Positions 6,071 to 12,952 of a stretch of 12,952 nt of DNA are shown here, one piece after another. How positions within the stretch are numbered: position 1 is the first letter of the stretch; every line of letters begins with the position of its first letter. A program made the translations under genes and the position numbers. The notes beneath the pieces were generated by a model. It saw nothing but the letters and a program-made list of their open reading frames with translations, searched no databases and was not told the origin of the DNA. Source of the stretch: Vicinamibacteria bacterium (lineage in GTDB: Bacteria; Acidobacteriota; Vicinamibacteria; Vicinamibacterales; UBA2999); contig JAICQE010000138.1 in assembly GCA_025938035.1 (NCBI GenBank), positions 1 through 12,952 of the forward strand. Reading direction: 5' to 3'.

Positions 6071-6205
6071 ATGACTCTGCGGGTGTTGGTGTTGCTCGCT
6101 GCGCAGGCGGGAGGCGCTGCCTCGAAGCCCGACCTTTCCGGGCAGTGGGTCATCAACGCCGCCGAGAGCGACTTCGGCTTGATTCCACACGCATGTCACC
6201 CTTGA
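6071..6205 (+). pseudogene. Truncated 'DLSGxW' secreted-protein remnant overlapping the phosphatase start
   Basis: A 44-residue frame: a short hydrophobic leader (MTLRVLVLLAAQAGGAASK) and then PDLSGQWVINAAESDFGLIP. This resembles the mature N-terminus of small secreted Acidobacteria proteins that start PDLSGTWxLNxxKSDFGxxP and normally run on for 100 or more residues. Here homology ends after about 40 residues and TGA follows at 6203. The end overlaps the next gene's start by 13 bases. It is probably a 5' gene remnant left by a deletion that joined it to the phosphatase gene. It may still serve as a translated leader that feeds ribosomes to the next start, which has no visible Shine-Dalgarno. 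A chance short frame cannot be excluded. Confidence 0.5.
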
Positions 6206-7110
6206 GAGCATTCAGCGTCGCCGTCGCGTTGCTCCTTACGCTCACGATGGCGTGGCGATCCTGGGGTGCTCAGCCTGCACCTCACGGCCGCGTCGTCGCG
6301 ATCGGAGACATCCACGCGGACATCGACGCGCTGAGGAGAGCGCTGCGGACGGCGGGCGCCGTCAACGCCCGCGACGAATGGATCGGCGGCACGCTCACGG
6401 TCGTTCAGCTGGGTGACCTGATCGGGCGCAGCGACGACGAAAAGGAAGTTCTGGATTACTTCTTCGATCTGCAGCGCCGTGCCCGCAAGGCCGGCGGGAC
6501 CGTCCATGCGCTGATCGGGAACCATGAGGTGTTCGGCGGACGGCTCGACAATCAGGCCGTGGGGCCGAACCCGTTCCCCGCGTGGGAACAGCTCGCGGGC
6601 CTCAAGCGGGACGATCCGCGGCTGCGACACTTGCCGCCGCGCGAACGCGCGCGCGGCGCCGCCCTGATGCCCGGCGGGCCGTACGCGCGGCAGATAGCCG
6701 AGCTCCCAGTCGTCCTCAAACTCGGCCAGACGGTCTTCGTGCACGGCGGCGTGGTCCCACGCTGGGCCCGATACGGCGTCGATCGCATCAACCGCGAGGT
6801 TCGAGACTGGCTGCGCGGGGAGCGAGGAGAGCCCGATTCCGCGCTGGGCGTCGATGACGGCGATCGAGTGATGTGGACGCGCCAGTTTTCGGCCAACGTC
6901 ACCCCGGAGGATTGTGACGTCCTCGCCGAGTCGCTCAAGATTCTCGGCGCGCGCCGGATGATCGTGGCGCATACCGTCCACGAGGAAGTCACCGCCAGAT
7001 GCAGCGATCGCGTCTGGGCGGTCGACGTCGGCATGTCGCGCGCCTACGGCGGACGCGTGGAAGTGCTCGAGATCGTCGACGACTCGAAGCTGCGGGTCTT
7101 GCGGCCATAG
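6193..7110 (+). CDS. Exported calcineurin-like (Shewanella-like PPP) metallophosphatase
   Basis: A 305-residue protein with an N-terminal signal peptide or anchor (FSVAVALLLTLTMAWRSWGA) followed by a metallophosphoesterase domain. The PPP-order motifs are GDIHAD (38-43), GDLIGR (74-79), GNHEV (109-113), HGG with His184, AHT with His260, and VDVGMSRAYGG (Asp278). These would bind two metal ions and hydrolyse phosphomonoesters, probably in the periplasm; the spacing and SRAYGG ending fit Shewanella-like protein phosphatases. The second motif reads GDLIGRSDDE where most PPP members have GDxxDRG, so one usual Asp is Gly78. ATG 6193 is chosen because it opens the signal peptide, though no Shine-Dalgarno is visible. 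The start overlaps the short upstream frame by 13 bases, which suggests coupling. Substrate is unknown. Confidence 0.87.
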   Translation: MSPLRAFSVAVALLLTLTMAWRSWGAQPAPHGRVVAIGDIHADIDALRRALRTAGAVNARDEWIGGTLTVVQLGDLIGRSDDEKEVLDYFFDLQRRARKAGGTVHALIGNHEVFGGRLDNQAVGPNPFPAWEQLAGLKRDDPRLRHLPPRERARGAALMPGGPYARQIAELPVVLKLGQTVFVHGGVVPRWARYGVDRINREVRDWLRGERGEPDSALGVDDGDRVMWTRQFSANVTPEDCDVLAESLKILGARRMIVAHTVHEEVTARCSDRVWAVDVGMSRAYGGRVEVLEIVDDSKLRVLRP

Positions 7111-7128
7111 GTCCGCCTGAAGGCGGAC
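7111..7128. repeat. Short perfect hairpin, probable dispersed palindrome/terminator
   Basis: GTCCGCC-TGAA-GGCGGAC: a perfect 7-base stem with a 4-base loop, starting right after the phosphatase stop and 5 bases before the end of the convergent pseudouridine synthase gene. It resembles a 'GTCCGCCTGAAGGCGGAC' palindrome that I recall being repeated in Acidobacteria genomes, so it may be a REP-like unit. There is no U-tract. Only one copy lies in this window, so its repeat status is inferred. Confidence 0.5.
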
Positions 7129-7133
7129 ACGAC

Positions 7134-7856
7134 TCAACCCTTTCGCAGTGCCTGCACTTCCGCAGCGGTCAACGTACGCCACTTGCCAATCGGCAGCGTG
7201 CCGATCGAGATCGATCCGATCTTCACGCGTACCAGCTTCAGCACCGTCGCGCCGAGCGCTTCGATCATCCGTCTGACCTGGCGGTTCCGGCCTTCGGTCA
7301 GCGTAATTTCCAGATGGGTGTACTTCTCCGAGTCGCGCACGCGGCGTACGCGCGCGGGACGCGTGGGCCCGTCGGCGAGATCGACACCGTCGCGCAGCCG
7401 CTGCAGCTGCTCGTCCGTGAGGCGCATCGACGCCTTGACGAGATATGTCTTCGGCAGGTGCGACTCGGGATTCGTCACACGCTCCGCCAGTTGATTGTCG
7501 TTGGTCATCAGCAGCAGGCCGGATGTGTCGAGATCGAGGCGCCCGACGGGCGAGACGAAGGTGCCGAGGTCGGCAATCAGGTCGTACACCGTCGGCCGGC
7601 CCTTCGGGTCGCGGTAGGTCGTCAGATAGCCGGTCGGTTTATACAGGAGCAGGTAGACGCGGTCGCGAGCCTGTAACGGCTTTCCGTCCAGCCGCACCCG
7701 ATCGCGCTGCATGTCGATCCAGGTATCCGGATCGCGCACGACCTGACCGTTGACCTTGACGCGCCCGGCGCGTATCCAGCCACGGGCATCAACCCGCGAA
7801 CCTGCGCCTGCCTTCGACAGTACGCGCTCGAGCGTCTTGAGCGGACGCGTCGTCAC
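7134..7856 (-). CDS. RsuA/RluB-family pseudouridine synthase
   Basis: A 240-residue cytoplasmic enzyme that isomerises a specific uridine in ribosomal RNA to pseudouridine. An N-terminal S4 RNA-binding domain (about 7-55; LERVLSKAGAGSRVDARGWI, then GRVKVNG) is followed by the catalytic domain. That domain contains YLLLYKPTGYLTT, the family signature GRLDLDTSGLLLMTND with catalytic Asp108, the TYLVKA strand and the C-terminal GRNRQVRRMIEALG. Length is normal for RluB/RsuA without extensions; whether the target is 23S (RluB/E/F) or 16S (RsuA) rRNA cannot be told from the sequence. The start is GTG 7856 with only a weak GGGCGG upstream. The gene is convergent with the phosphatase and divergent from the efflux operon, sharing an AT-rich promoter island with it. 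Confidence 0.92.
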   Translation of the reverse strand: MTTRPLKTLERVLSKAGAGSRVDARGWIRAGRVKVNGQVVRDPDTWIDMQRDRVRLDGKPLQARDRVYLLLYKPTGYLTTYRDPKGRPTVYDLIADLGTFVSPVGRLDLDTSGLLLMTNDNQLAERVTNPESHLPKTYLVKASMRLTDEQLQRLRDGVDLADGPTRPARVRRVRDSEKYTHLEITLTEGRNRQVRRMIEALGATVLKLVRVKIGSISIGTLPIGKWRTLTAAEVQALRKG

Positions 7857-7879
7857 CGGTTCCGCCCGCGTAACTTCGC

Positions 7880-7908
7880 TTGGAGTTCGCCCGTTTTATT
7901 GATATAGA
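7880..7908 (+). promoter_or_regulatory. Sigma-70-like promoter of the RND efflux operon
   Basis: TTGGAG (7880-7885), a 17-base spacer and TATAGA (7903-7908), four of six matches each, in the AT-rich patch between divergent genes. Initiation near 7915 would give a leader of about 100 bases before ATG 8013. The same patch probably also holds the promoter of the opposite pseudouridine synthase gene, but no clear hexamer pair stands out on that strand. Confidence 0.45.
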
Positions 7909-8012
7909 AAAGATTCCGCTTCGTTCCCGTCGCCCACCCCGACAACTTCACGCCAACGTCCGCGGCGGTGATTTTTCCTTCGGGCAGGAGTCTAACAACT
8001 GGACGCGTCATC

Positions 8013-9128
8013 ATGCCTCATCTTCCGTTGAACAGCTCGATTTCACGGCTCTTTGCGTTGTTTCTCCTCGTCGCCGCCAGCAGCGCCGCCGCGTGCCGCG
8101 GCAATCAGGAGCCGGCATCAGGCGCGGGCGGTGCGGCTGCGCTTCCGCCGACCGACGTCATGACTTTGACACTCGAACCGAAACCGGTCCCGCGAGCGTC
8201 CGAGTTCGTGGCCACGATCCGATCCCTGCGATCGACGACGATCCAGCCGCAGGTCGAGGGCTTCGTCCGGCGCATTTTCGTCAAAGCCGGGGATCAGGTC
8301 CGCTCCGGCCAGCCGCTGATCCAGATCGACCCCGATCGGCAGCAAGCCTCGATTACAACGCTCGAATCGCAGGTCGCCGCACGCGAGGCCGACCTCGCAT
8401 TTGCCACACAGCAAATCACGCGAATGAAGAAGCTGCACCAGGCAGGGGCGGTCAGCCTGGCCGAACTGGAGCAGGCGGAGACGGCGCACAAGAACGCGGA
8501 GGCGCAGCTGACCGCGGTGCGATCGCAGATCAAGGAAAACGAAGTCCAGCTGCAGTACTACCGCGTGATCGCGCCCGTTGCCGGGATCGTCGGCGAGATC
8601 CCGGTACGCGAGGGTGATCGCGTGACGACGGCGACGCCGATTACGACGATCGACCAGGCCGAGGGACTCGAAGCGTACCTCAACGTGCCGCTCGAGCGGG
8701 CAACCGAGTTGAAGCCGGGCCTCGCCGTCGAGCTGCTCGACGATGCAGGAAAGGTCATCGCCTCGAATCCCGTGACGTTCATAGCCCCGCGCGCCGACGA
8801 CGCGACGCAATCTGTGCTGGTCAAGGCGACGCTGCAGCGGCGGCCACCGGGGCTGCGCGTGATGCAGTACGTGAAGGCGCGCCTCGTATTCAGCAACGAA
8901 CCGGCTCTGGTGGTACCTGTCGTCGCCGTCAACCGAATCGCGGGACAACACTTCGTGTTCGTGGCCGAAGGCACCGGCGACAAGGTCGTGGCGCGTCAGA
9001 AACCGATCACGGTCGGCACGGTCATCGACGACAGCTACGTCGTCCTGCGCGGGCTTGCCGCCGGTGACCGAGTGATTGTCTCGAATGTCCAGAAGATCGG
9101 CGATGGATCCCCTGTAAAGGTGGGCTGA
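8013..9128 (+). CDS. RND efflux periplasmic adaptor (membrane fusion) lipoprotein
   Basis: A 371-residue HlyD/AcrA-family adaptor that links the inner-membrane pump to the outer-membrane channel. The signal peptide ends at AAAC with Cys28 as probable lipidation site, followed by a low-complexity Ala/Gly/Pro linker. Domains follow in adaptor order: first lipoyl half (about 76-107, IQPQVEGFVRRIFVKAGDQV), alpha-hairpin (about 108-180, heptad-like Ala/Leu/Glu/Gln), second lipoyl half (about 184-215, RVIAPVAGIVGEIPVREGDR), beta-barrel (about 218-295) and membrane-proximal domain ending GDGSPVKVG. ATG 8013 is chosen because it opens the lipoprotein signal; the nearest AGGAG lies too far upstream to be a normal ribosome site, so initiation may be weak or regulated. 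It is followed 7 bases later by the pump gene. Substrate cannot be read from it. Confidence 0.93.
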   Translation: MPHLPLNSSISRLFALFLLVAASSAAACRGNQEPASGAGGAAALPPTDVMTLTLEPKPVPRASEFVATIRSLRSTTIQPQVEGFVRRIFVKAGDQVRSGQPLIQIDPDRQQASITTLESQVAAREADLAFATQQITRMKKLHQAGAVSLAELEQAETAHKNAEAQLTAVRSQIKENEVQLQYYRVIAPVAGIVGEIPVREGDRVTTATPITTIDQAEGLEAYLNVPLERATELKPGLAVELLDDAGKVIASNPVTFIAPRADDATQSVLVKATLQRRPPGLRVMQYVKARLVFSNEPALVVPVVAVNRIAGQHFVFVAEGTGDKVVARQKPITVGTVIDDSYVVLRGLAAGDRVIVSNVQKIGDGSPVKVG

Positions 9129-9135
9129 GGGCACT

Positions 9136-12100
9136 ATGTTTGTCGATACCTTCATCCGGCGGCCGATTCTCGCGGCCGTGTGCTCGCTCGTCATCGTCCT
9201 CGCCGGCGCACTGGCAATTCCCGCGATGCCGATCGCGTGGTACCCGGAAGTCACGCCGCCGACGGTCTCGGTGACCGCTATCTACACCGGAGCAAACGCC
9301 GAGACGGTCGAGGCCGCCGTCACGACGCCGCTCGAGCAGGCGATCAACGGCGTCGAGGGCATGACCTACATGTCCTCGTCGAGCACCAACAGCGGCGTCA
9401 GCACGATCACCATCACGTTCGAGGTCACCCGCAATCCGGATATCGCGGCCGTGGACGTGCAGAACCGCGTCAACCAGGTACTCGGACGCCTGCCGGCCGA
9501 GGTCCGTCAGCTCGGCGTGACCGTTCAGAAAGTCAGCCAGAACTTCGTGTCGGCCGTGGCGTTGTACTCGAAGCGCGGCGAATACGACTCGAACTTCGTC
9601 TCGAACTACGTGGACGTGTTCATCCGCGACGCGCTCAAGCGGGTGCCGGGCGTCGCCGACGTGCAGGTCTTCGGCGCCGGCCGCTACTCGATGCGCGTCT
9701 GGCTCGACCCGGCGCGGCTGGCGGCGCGTGCGTTGACGGCAGGCGACGTCGTGGACGCGCTGCGCGAACAGAACGTGAACGTCGCGGCGGGGATGGTCGG
9801 CGATGCGCCGGCACGAGCGGGACAGACCTATCAAATCAGCGTTCGCGCGGCGGGCCGCCTCCGCGAGCAAAGCGAGTTCGAGGACGTCATCGTCAAGTCG
9901 GCGCCGGACGGCACGCTGGTCCGGCTCGGCGACGTCGCCGACGTGGAGCTGGGCGCGGAAAGCTACTCCTCGCAGTTGCGTTTCCAGGGAATCGAGGGCG
10001 TCGGCTTCGGCGTTCTGGCCCTGCCCACCGCCAACGCGCTCGAAATTCAACGCGGCGTCACCGAGGAAATGACGCGGCTGGGCCGATCGTTCCCACCGGG
10101 CCTCGAATACAGCATCGCCTTCGATACGACGACGGTGATTCAGGAGTCGATTCGCGAAGTCGTCGAGACGCTGGGAATCGCGATCGTCCTGGTCGTGCTG
10201 GTAATGTTCCTGTTTCTTCAGAGCTGGCGCGCAACGCTCATTCCGGCGCTGACGCTGCCGGTGTCGTTGGTGGGCGCGTTCGCCTTCGTGCACCTGCTCG
10301 ACTTCTCGATCAACACGCTGACGCTCTTTGCCATCGTCCTCGCCACCGGCATCGTCGTGGACGATGCGATTGTCGTCATCGAGAACATCGAGCGGCACAT
10401 CCAGGAGCACGGCAAGAAACCGCGGCAGGCGGCGTCGGACGCGATGCGCGAGGTGTTCGGCGCGGTCATCGCGACGGCTCTGGTGCTCATCGCCGTCTTC
10501 GTGCCGGTCGCGTTCTTCCCCGGCACGACGGGCCGCCTGTATCAGCAGTTCGCGATCACGATTGCCTTCTCGGTCGCGATCTCGGCATTCAACGCGCTCA
10601 CGCTGACGCCGGCGCTGTCGGCATTGCTGCTCCGGCACGACCCGTCGCAGACCGGCGCCTTCTTCGGCGCGCTCGAGCGGGCACTGCATGCCGGCACGGA
10701 TCTCTACGTCCGCGGCGTGCGCGGCCTGATGCGCGCCCGCTGGGCGATGGCCGTCATCTTCGTCGGCCTGCTCGGCGTGACCTACTACGTCTACAACCGC
10801 GTGCCGTCGGCGTTCATCCCGGAGGAGGACGCCGGGTACTTCGTCTCGATCGTGCAGGCGCCGCCCGGAGCATCGCTGGAGTACACGACCGGCGTGGTCA
10901 AGGAGGCGGAAAAGATCCTGCTGGCCACGCCGGAAGTCGAGTCGGTGTTCTCGCTGCTCGGCTTCAGCTTCACGGGAGCGGGGCCGAACCAGGGGATCGT
11001 CTTCACGCTGCTCAAGCCGTTCGACGAACGCGAGCAGCGCGAAGAACGCATCCAGGCGCTGCTGCCGCGCCTCCGCGGACCGCTGTCGGCCATCCAGGGC
11101 GGGCTGGTCGTCCCGTTTGCGCCGCCAGGGATCAACATCGGGAACGTGGGCGGCTTTTCCATGGAGGTGCTCGATCAGGGCGGCGGCGCCGGGAACGTCG
11201 AAGCGCTCGGGAACGCCGTCTTCGCCCTCGTCGGCGCATCGCAGACCTCAACCCGCGTCGCCGGAGTCTTCAGCCAGTTCACCGCCAACGATCCGCAGCT
11301 GGCGGTGGACATCGACCGCGAGAAGGCGCGCAGCCTCGGCCTGCCGATCAGCGAGATCACCAACGCGATGCAGATTTATCTCGGATCGGCGTACGTGAAC
11401 GACTTCGACTTCAACAACCGCGCCTACCGCGTCTATGTGCAGGCCGACAAGGCGTACCGGTCGGATCCAGCGGATCTCGGCCAGTACTACGCGCGCACGA
11501 CGAGGGGCGACATGGTGCCGCTCGCCAGCGTGGTCCGTGTGCGCGAGACCACGGCGCCGCAGGTGATTACGCACTTCAACCTGTTCCGCTCGGCGCAGGT
11601 CACCGGCACCGCGGCGCCGGGCGTGAGCTCCGGGCAGGCGCTTGCCGAGATGGAACGCCTCGCCTCAACAGCGCTGCCACAGGGATTCGGGTACGCGTGG
11701 TCCGGGATCTCACTCGAGGAAATCAAAGCGGGCGGACAGTCGATCGCGATTTTCGGAATCGCGATGCTGCTCGTCTATCTGACGCTGGCGGCGCAGTACG
11801 AATCGCTCGTGCTGCCATTCATCGTCCTGCTCGGAGTTCCGCTCGGCGTGCTCGGCGCGCTGTCGGCGCAATGGGCGCGCGGGCTTCAGAACGATCTGTA
11901 TTGCCAGATCGGTCTGGTCATGCTGATCGGTCTCGCGGCAAAGAACTCGATCCTGATCGTCGAGTTCGCGGAGCAGCTTCGCGAACGGGGACGTTCGGTC
12001 ATCGACGCGGCCGTGGAGGCGGCCCGGATCCGGCTCCGTCCAATCCTGATGACGTCGCTGGCGTTCATCCTCGGCGTCATGCCGCTCGTGCTGGCAACAG

Positions 12101-12258
12101 GCGCCGGTCAGGAAGGGCGCCATTCCGTCGGCACCGCGGTTGCCGGCGGCATGCTCTTCGCGACGTTTCTCAACATCATGTTCATTCCAATTCTCTACGT
12201 CCTCGTCCGCACGCTGATTCCCGGGCGCACGCAGGAAGGAACGGCCGCGCATGCGTAG
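9136..12258 (+). CDS. RND multidrug efflux pump, HAE1 family inner-membrane subunit
   Basis: A 1040-residue proton-driven antiporter of the AcrB/MexB/MexF type, full length for the family. It starts with the classic MFVDTFIRRPILAAV. It has twelve expected membrane segments in two repeats and two large periplasmic loops (porter and docking domains, about residues 35-335 and 560-865). The proton relay is intact: Asp409 and Asp410 in GIVVDDAIVVIENIER of TM4, and Lys936 in GLAAKNSILIVEFAEQ of TM10. The periplasmic repeat motif PxxFIPEEDAGY begins the second half. TGAGGG lies upstream of ATG 9136, 7 bases after the adaptor stop. It exports hydrophobic or amphipathic compounds in such systems; the specific substrate is not predictable. 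The 3' end overlaps the next gene by 8 bases. Confidence 0.97.
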   Translation: MFVDTFIRRPILAAVCSLVIVLAGALAIPAMPIAWYPEVTPPTVSVTAIYTGANAETVEAAVTTPLEQAINGVEGMTYMSSSSTNSGVSTITITFEVTRNPDIAAVDVQNRVNQVLGRLPAEVRQLGVTVQKVSQNFVSAVALYSKRGEYDSNFVSNYVDVFIRDALKRVPGVADVQVFGAGRYSMRVWLDPARLAARALTAGDVVDALREQNVNVAAGMVGDAPARAGQTYQISVRAAGRLREQSEFEDVIVKSAPDGTLVRLGDVADVELGAESYSSQLRFQGIEGVGFGVLALPTANALEIQRGVTEEMTRLGRSFPPGLEYSIAFDTTTVIQESIREVVETLGIAIVLVVLVMFLFLQSWRATLIPALTLPVSLVGAFAFVHLLDFSINTLTLFAIVLATGIVVDDAIVVIENIERHIQEHGKKPRQAASDAMREVFGAVIATALVLIAVFVPVAFFPGTTGRLYQQFAITIAFSVAISAFNALTLTPALSALLLRHDPSQTGAFFGALERALHAGTDLYVRGVRGLMRARWAMAVIFVGLLGVTYYVYNRVPSAFIPEEDAGYFVSIVQAPPGASLEYTTGVVKEAEKILLATPEVESVFSLLGFSFTGAGPNQGIVFTLLKPFDEREQREERIQALLPRLRGPLSAIQGGLVVPFAPPGINIGNVGGFSMEVLDQGGGAGNVEALGNAVFALVGASQTSTRVAGVFSQFTANDPQLAVDIDREKARSLGLPISEITNAMQIYLGSAYVNDFDFNNRAYRVYVQADKAYRSDPADLGQYYARTTRGDMVPLASVVRVRETTAPQVITHFNLFRSAQVTGTAAPGVSSGQALAEMERLASTALPQGFGYAWSGISLEEIKAGGQSIAIFGIAMLLVYLTLAAQYESLVLPFIVLLGVPLGVLGALSAQWARGLQNDLYCQIGLVMLIGLAAKNSILIVEFAEQLRERGRSVIDAAVEAARIRLRPILMTSLAFILGVMPLVLATGAGQEGRHSVGTAVAGGMLFATFLNIMFIPILYVLVRTLIPGRTQEGTAAHA

Positions 12259-12952
12259 TGATGAAATGCAAAATGCGAAATTCACAATGCAAACCCCATC
12301 TGGGCCGTCCGTCGTGTTTGCATTCTGCATTTTGAGTCTTGCATTACTGACATCTGCCGTCTCGGCGCAGGAACTCGAGAGCGTGACCTTCGACGACGCC
12401 GTGCGGCGTGCCATGAGCAACCATCCGACCGTCCGCCAGGCCGCCGCCGGCGTGCTCCGCGCGCAGGCGGTCTTTCAGCAGGCCCGGGCGCGAACGCGGC
12501 CGGCTCTCGACGCCTCGTTCTCGACGAATGTCATCGACCCGGTCACCAGCTTCGGCGGTGAAAGCATCGTGCCGCGAACGCAGACAGTGACGACCAGCGG
12601 GTTGACCGTGCCGCTGTTTACGCCTGTGAGCTGGGCGGAGCGGAATCAGGCAGCGGATCAGGTGACGGTGTCGGAACGCGCGCGGGCAGATGCGCGGCGC
12701 GCGATCGCCATGGCAACTGGCGAGGCGTTTCTCTCCGTGATCGCGGGCCGGCGAATCGTCGAGTTGAACGAACGCGCGCGGGACACTGCGCGCGCCCACT
12801 ACGAATACGCTAACCAGCGGTTTCAGGGCGGGCTCGGCAGCCGGCTGAACGCGCTCCGCGCGCAGGAGGATCTCTCGGCCGCGGAAGCGCGCGTGCAGGA
12901 GGCGCGCCTGGCATTGCGGCGCGCTCAGGAGTCGCTCGGCGTGTTGATCGCC
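12251..12952 (+). CDS. TolC-like outer-membrane efflux channel (partial, cut by window end)
   Basis: The first 234 codons of an outer-membrane efflux protein (OMF) that completes the tripartite pump. A signal peptide (VVFAFCILSLALLTSAVSAQ) is followed by LESVTFDDAVRRAMSNHPTV, the usual OEP start, a strand region with SFGG, and long Ala/Arg/Gln/Glu-rich helices. The YANQRFQGGLGSRLNALRAQ motif (RFxxGxxSxxxxLxA-type) marks the first structural repeat. The frame runs off the window, so roughly half is missing. Three in-frame ATGs compete: 12251 (overlaps the pump stop by 8 bases, AGGAAGGA 10 bases upstream), 12266 and 12287. I prefer 12251 for coupling and for its basic N-region. Much of the signal peptide is encoded by an imperfect inverted repeat. 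Confidence 0.9.
   Translation, partial: MRSDEMQNAKFTMQTPSGPSVVFAFCILSLALLTSAVSAQELESVTFDDAVRRAMSNHPTVRQAAAGVLRAQAVFQQARARTRPALDASFSTNVIDPVTSFGGESIVPRTQTVTTSGLTVPLFTPVSWAERNQAADQVTVSERARADARRAIAMATGEAFLSVIAGRRIVELNERARDTARAHYEYANQRFQGGLGSRLNALRAQEDLSAAEARVQEARLALRRAQESLGVLIA
12265..12345. repeat. AT-rich imperfect inverted repeat at the pump/channel junction
   Basis: Arms 12265-12294 and 12316-12345 are inverted copies matching at 24 of 30 positions, with an exact 9-base core (AATGCAAAC / GTTTGCATT) next to a 21-base loop. The arms are built of reiterated ATGCAAA / TTTGCAT units and are far more AT-rich than the flanking genes. It looks like a small dispersed palindromic element inserted at the start of the channel gene. 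The right arm encodes the hydrophobic core of the signal peptide (FAFCILSLAL). Confidence 0.55.

Noticed and set aside
6196..7182. A 328-codon minus-strand frame opposite the phosphatase
   Set aside because: Antisense shadow crossing the intergenic hairpin, with no family-like sequence.
8118..9254. A 378-codon minus-strand frame opposite the adaptor
   Set aside because: Arg/His/Asp-rich shadow of the adaptor gene.
9022..10689. A 555-codon open frame on the minus strand opposite the RND pump, rich in Arg/Asp/His
   Set aside because: It is antisense to a pump with clear full-length homology; long antisense frames are expected in GC-rich codon usage, and its composition matches no family.
9180..12335. 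A 1051-codon plus-strand frame overlapping the pump
   Set aside because: It is the +2 shadow of the pump gene, extremely Arg-rich with no recognisable domain.
1..12952. CRISPR array, tRNA, rRNA, integrase or insertion sequence
   Set aside because: No regularly spaced direct repeats, cloverleaf sequence, or transposase/recombinase motifs were seen on either strand; genes look chromosomal and uniform in composition.

Overview
GC-rich chromosomal segment of an Acidobacteriota-type bacterium, most likely of the Vicinamibacteria kind. This placement is an inference from gene content: a TIGR03435 'soil-associated' secreted protein, a DUF4159 protein, an ECF41-type sigma factor with its oxidoreductase-like partner, a PEP-CTERM protein, GC-rich coding sequence with sharp AT-rich promoter islands, and short dispersed-looking palindromes between genes. 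I see no rRNA, tRNA, CRISPR array, transposase or phage gene.

Layout. (1) 13-2540, minus strand. A promoter matching the ECF41 consensus (2514-2540) drives a CxxC carboxymuconolactone-decarboxylase-like protein (1890-2480). This gene is coupled by an ATGA overlap to an ECF41 sigma factor (934-1893). The sigma gene carries an apparent one-base deletion near 1107-1113 that scrambles its regulatory C-terminus. Downstream, a TIGR03435 gene (13-864) has its own sigma-70-like promoter overlaid by a dyad. (2) 2600-3400, plus strand. A PEP-CTERM surface protein (2757-3323) has a sigma-54-like site upstream and ends at a hairpin facing the next operon. (3) 3420-6015, minus strand. Three exported proteins lie in tandem: an NHL/PAL-like beta-propeller, a matrixin-like zincin whose first zinc ligand is Gln, and a DUF4159 protein. 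(4) 6071-7110, plus strand. A truncated 'DLSGxW' secreted-protein remnant overlaps the start of an exported PPP/Shewanella-like metallophosphatase. A small hairpin separates this from a convergent RsuA/RluB pseudouridine synthase (7134-7856, minus). (5) 8013-end, plus strand. A tripartite RND efflux operon encodes a lipoprotein adaptor, an HAE1-type inner-membrane pump and a TolC-like outer-membrane channel (cut by the window end).

How the parts fit. The CMD-like protein and ECF41 sigma form a known type of self-regulating module, and here the promoter itself can be read. The efflux operon is a complete trans-envelope pump apart from the window-truncated channel. At its pump/channel junction lies an AT-rich imperfect inverted repeat that also encodes much of the channel's signal peptide. 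Nothing here is clearly a wholly new system. The points most worth a second look are the ECF41 frameshift with its intact cognate promoter, the palindrome used as a signal peptide, the secreted three-gene operon with two enzymes whose catalytic residues are altered, and the gene remnant at the phosphatase start.
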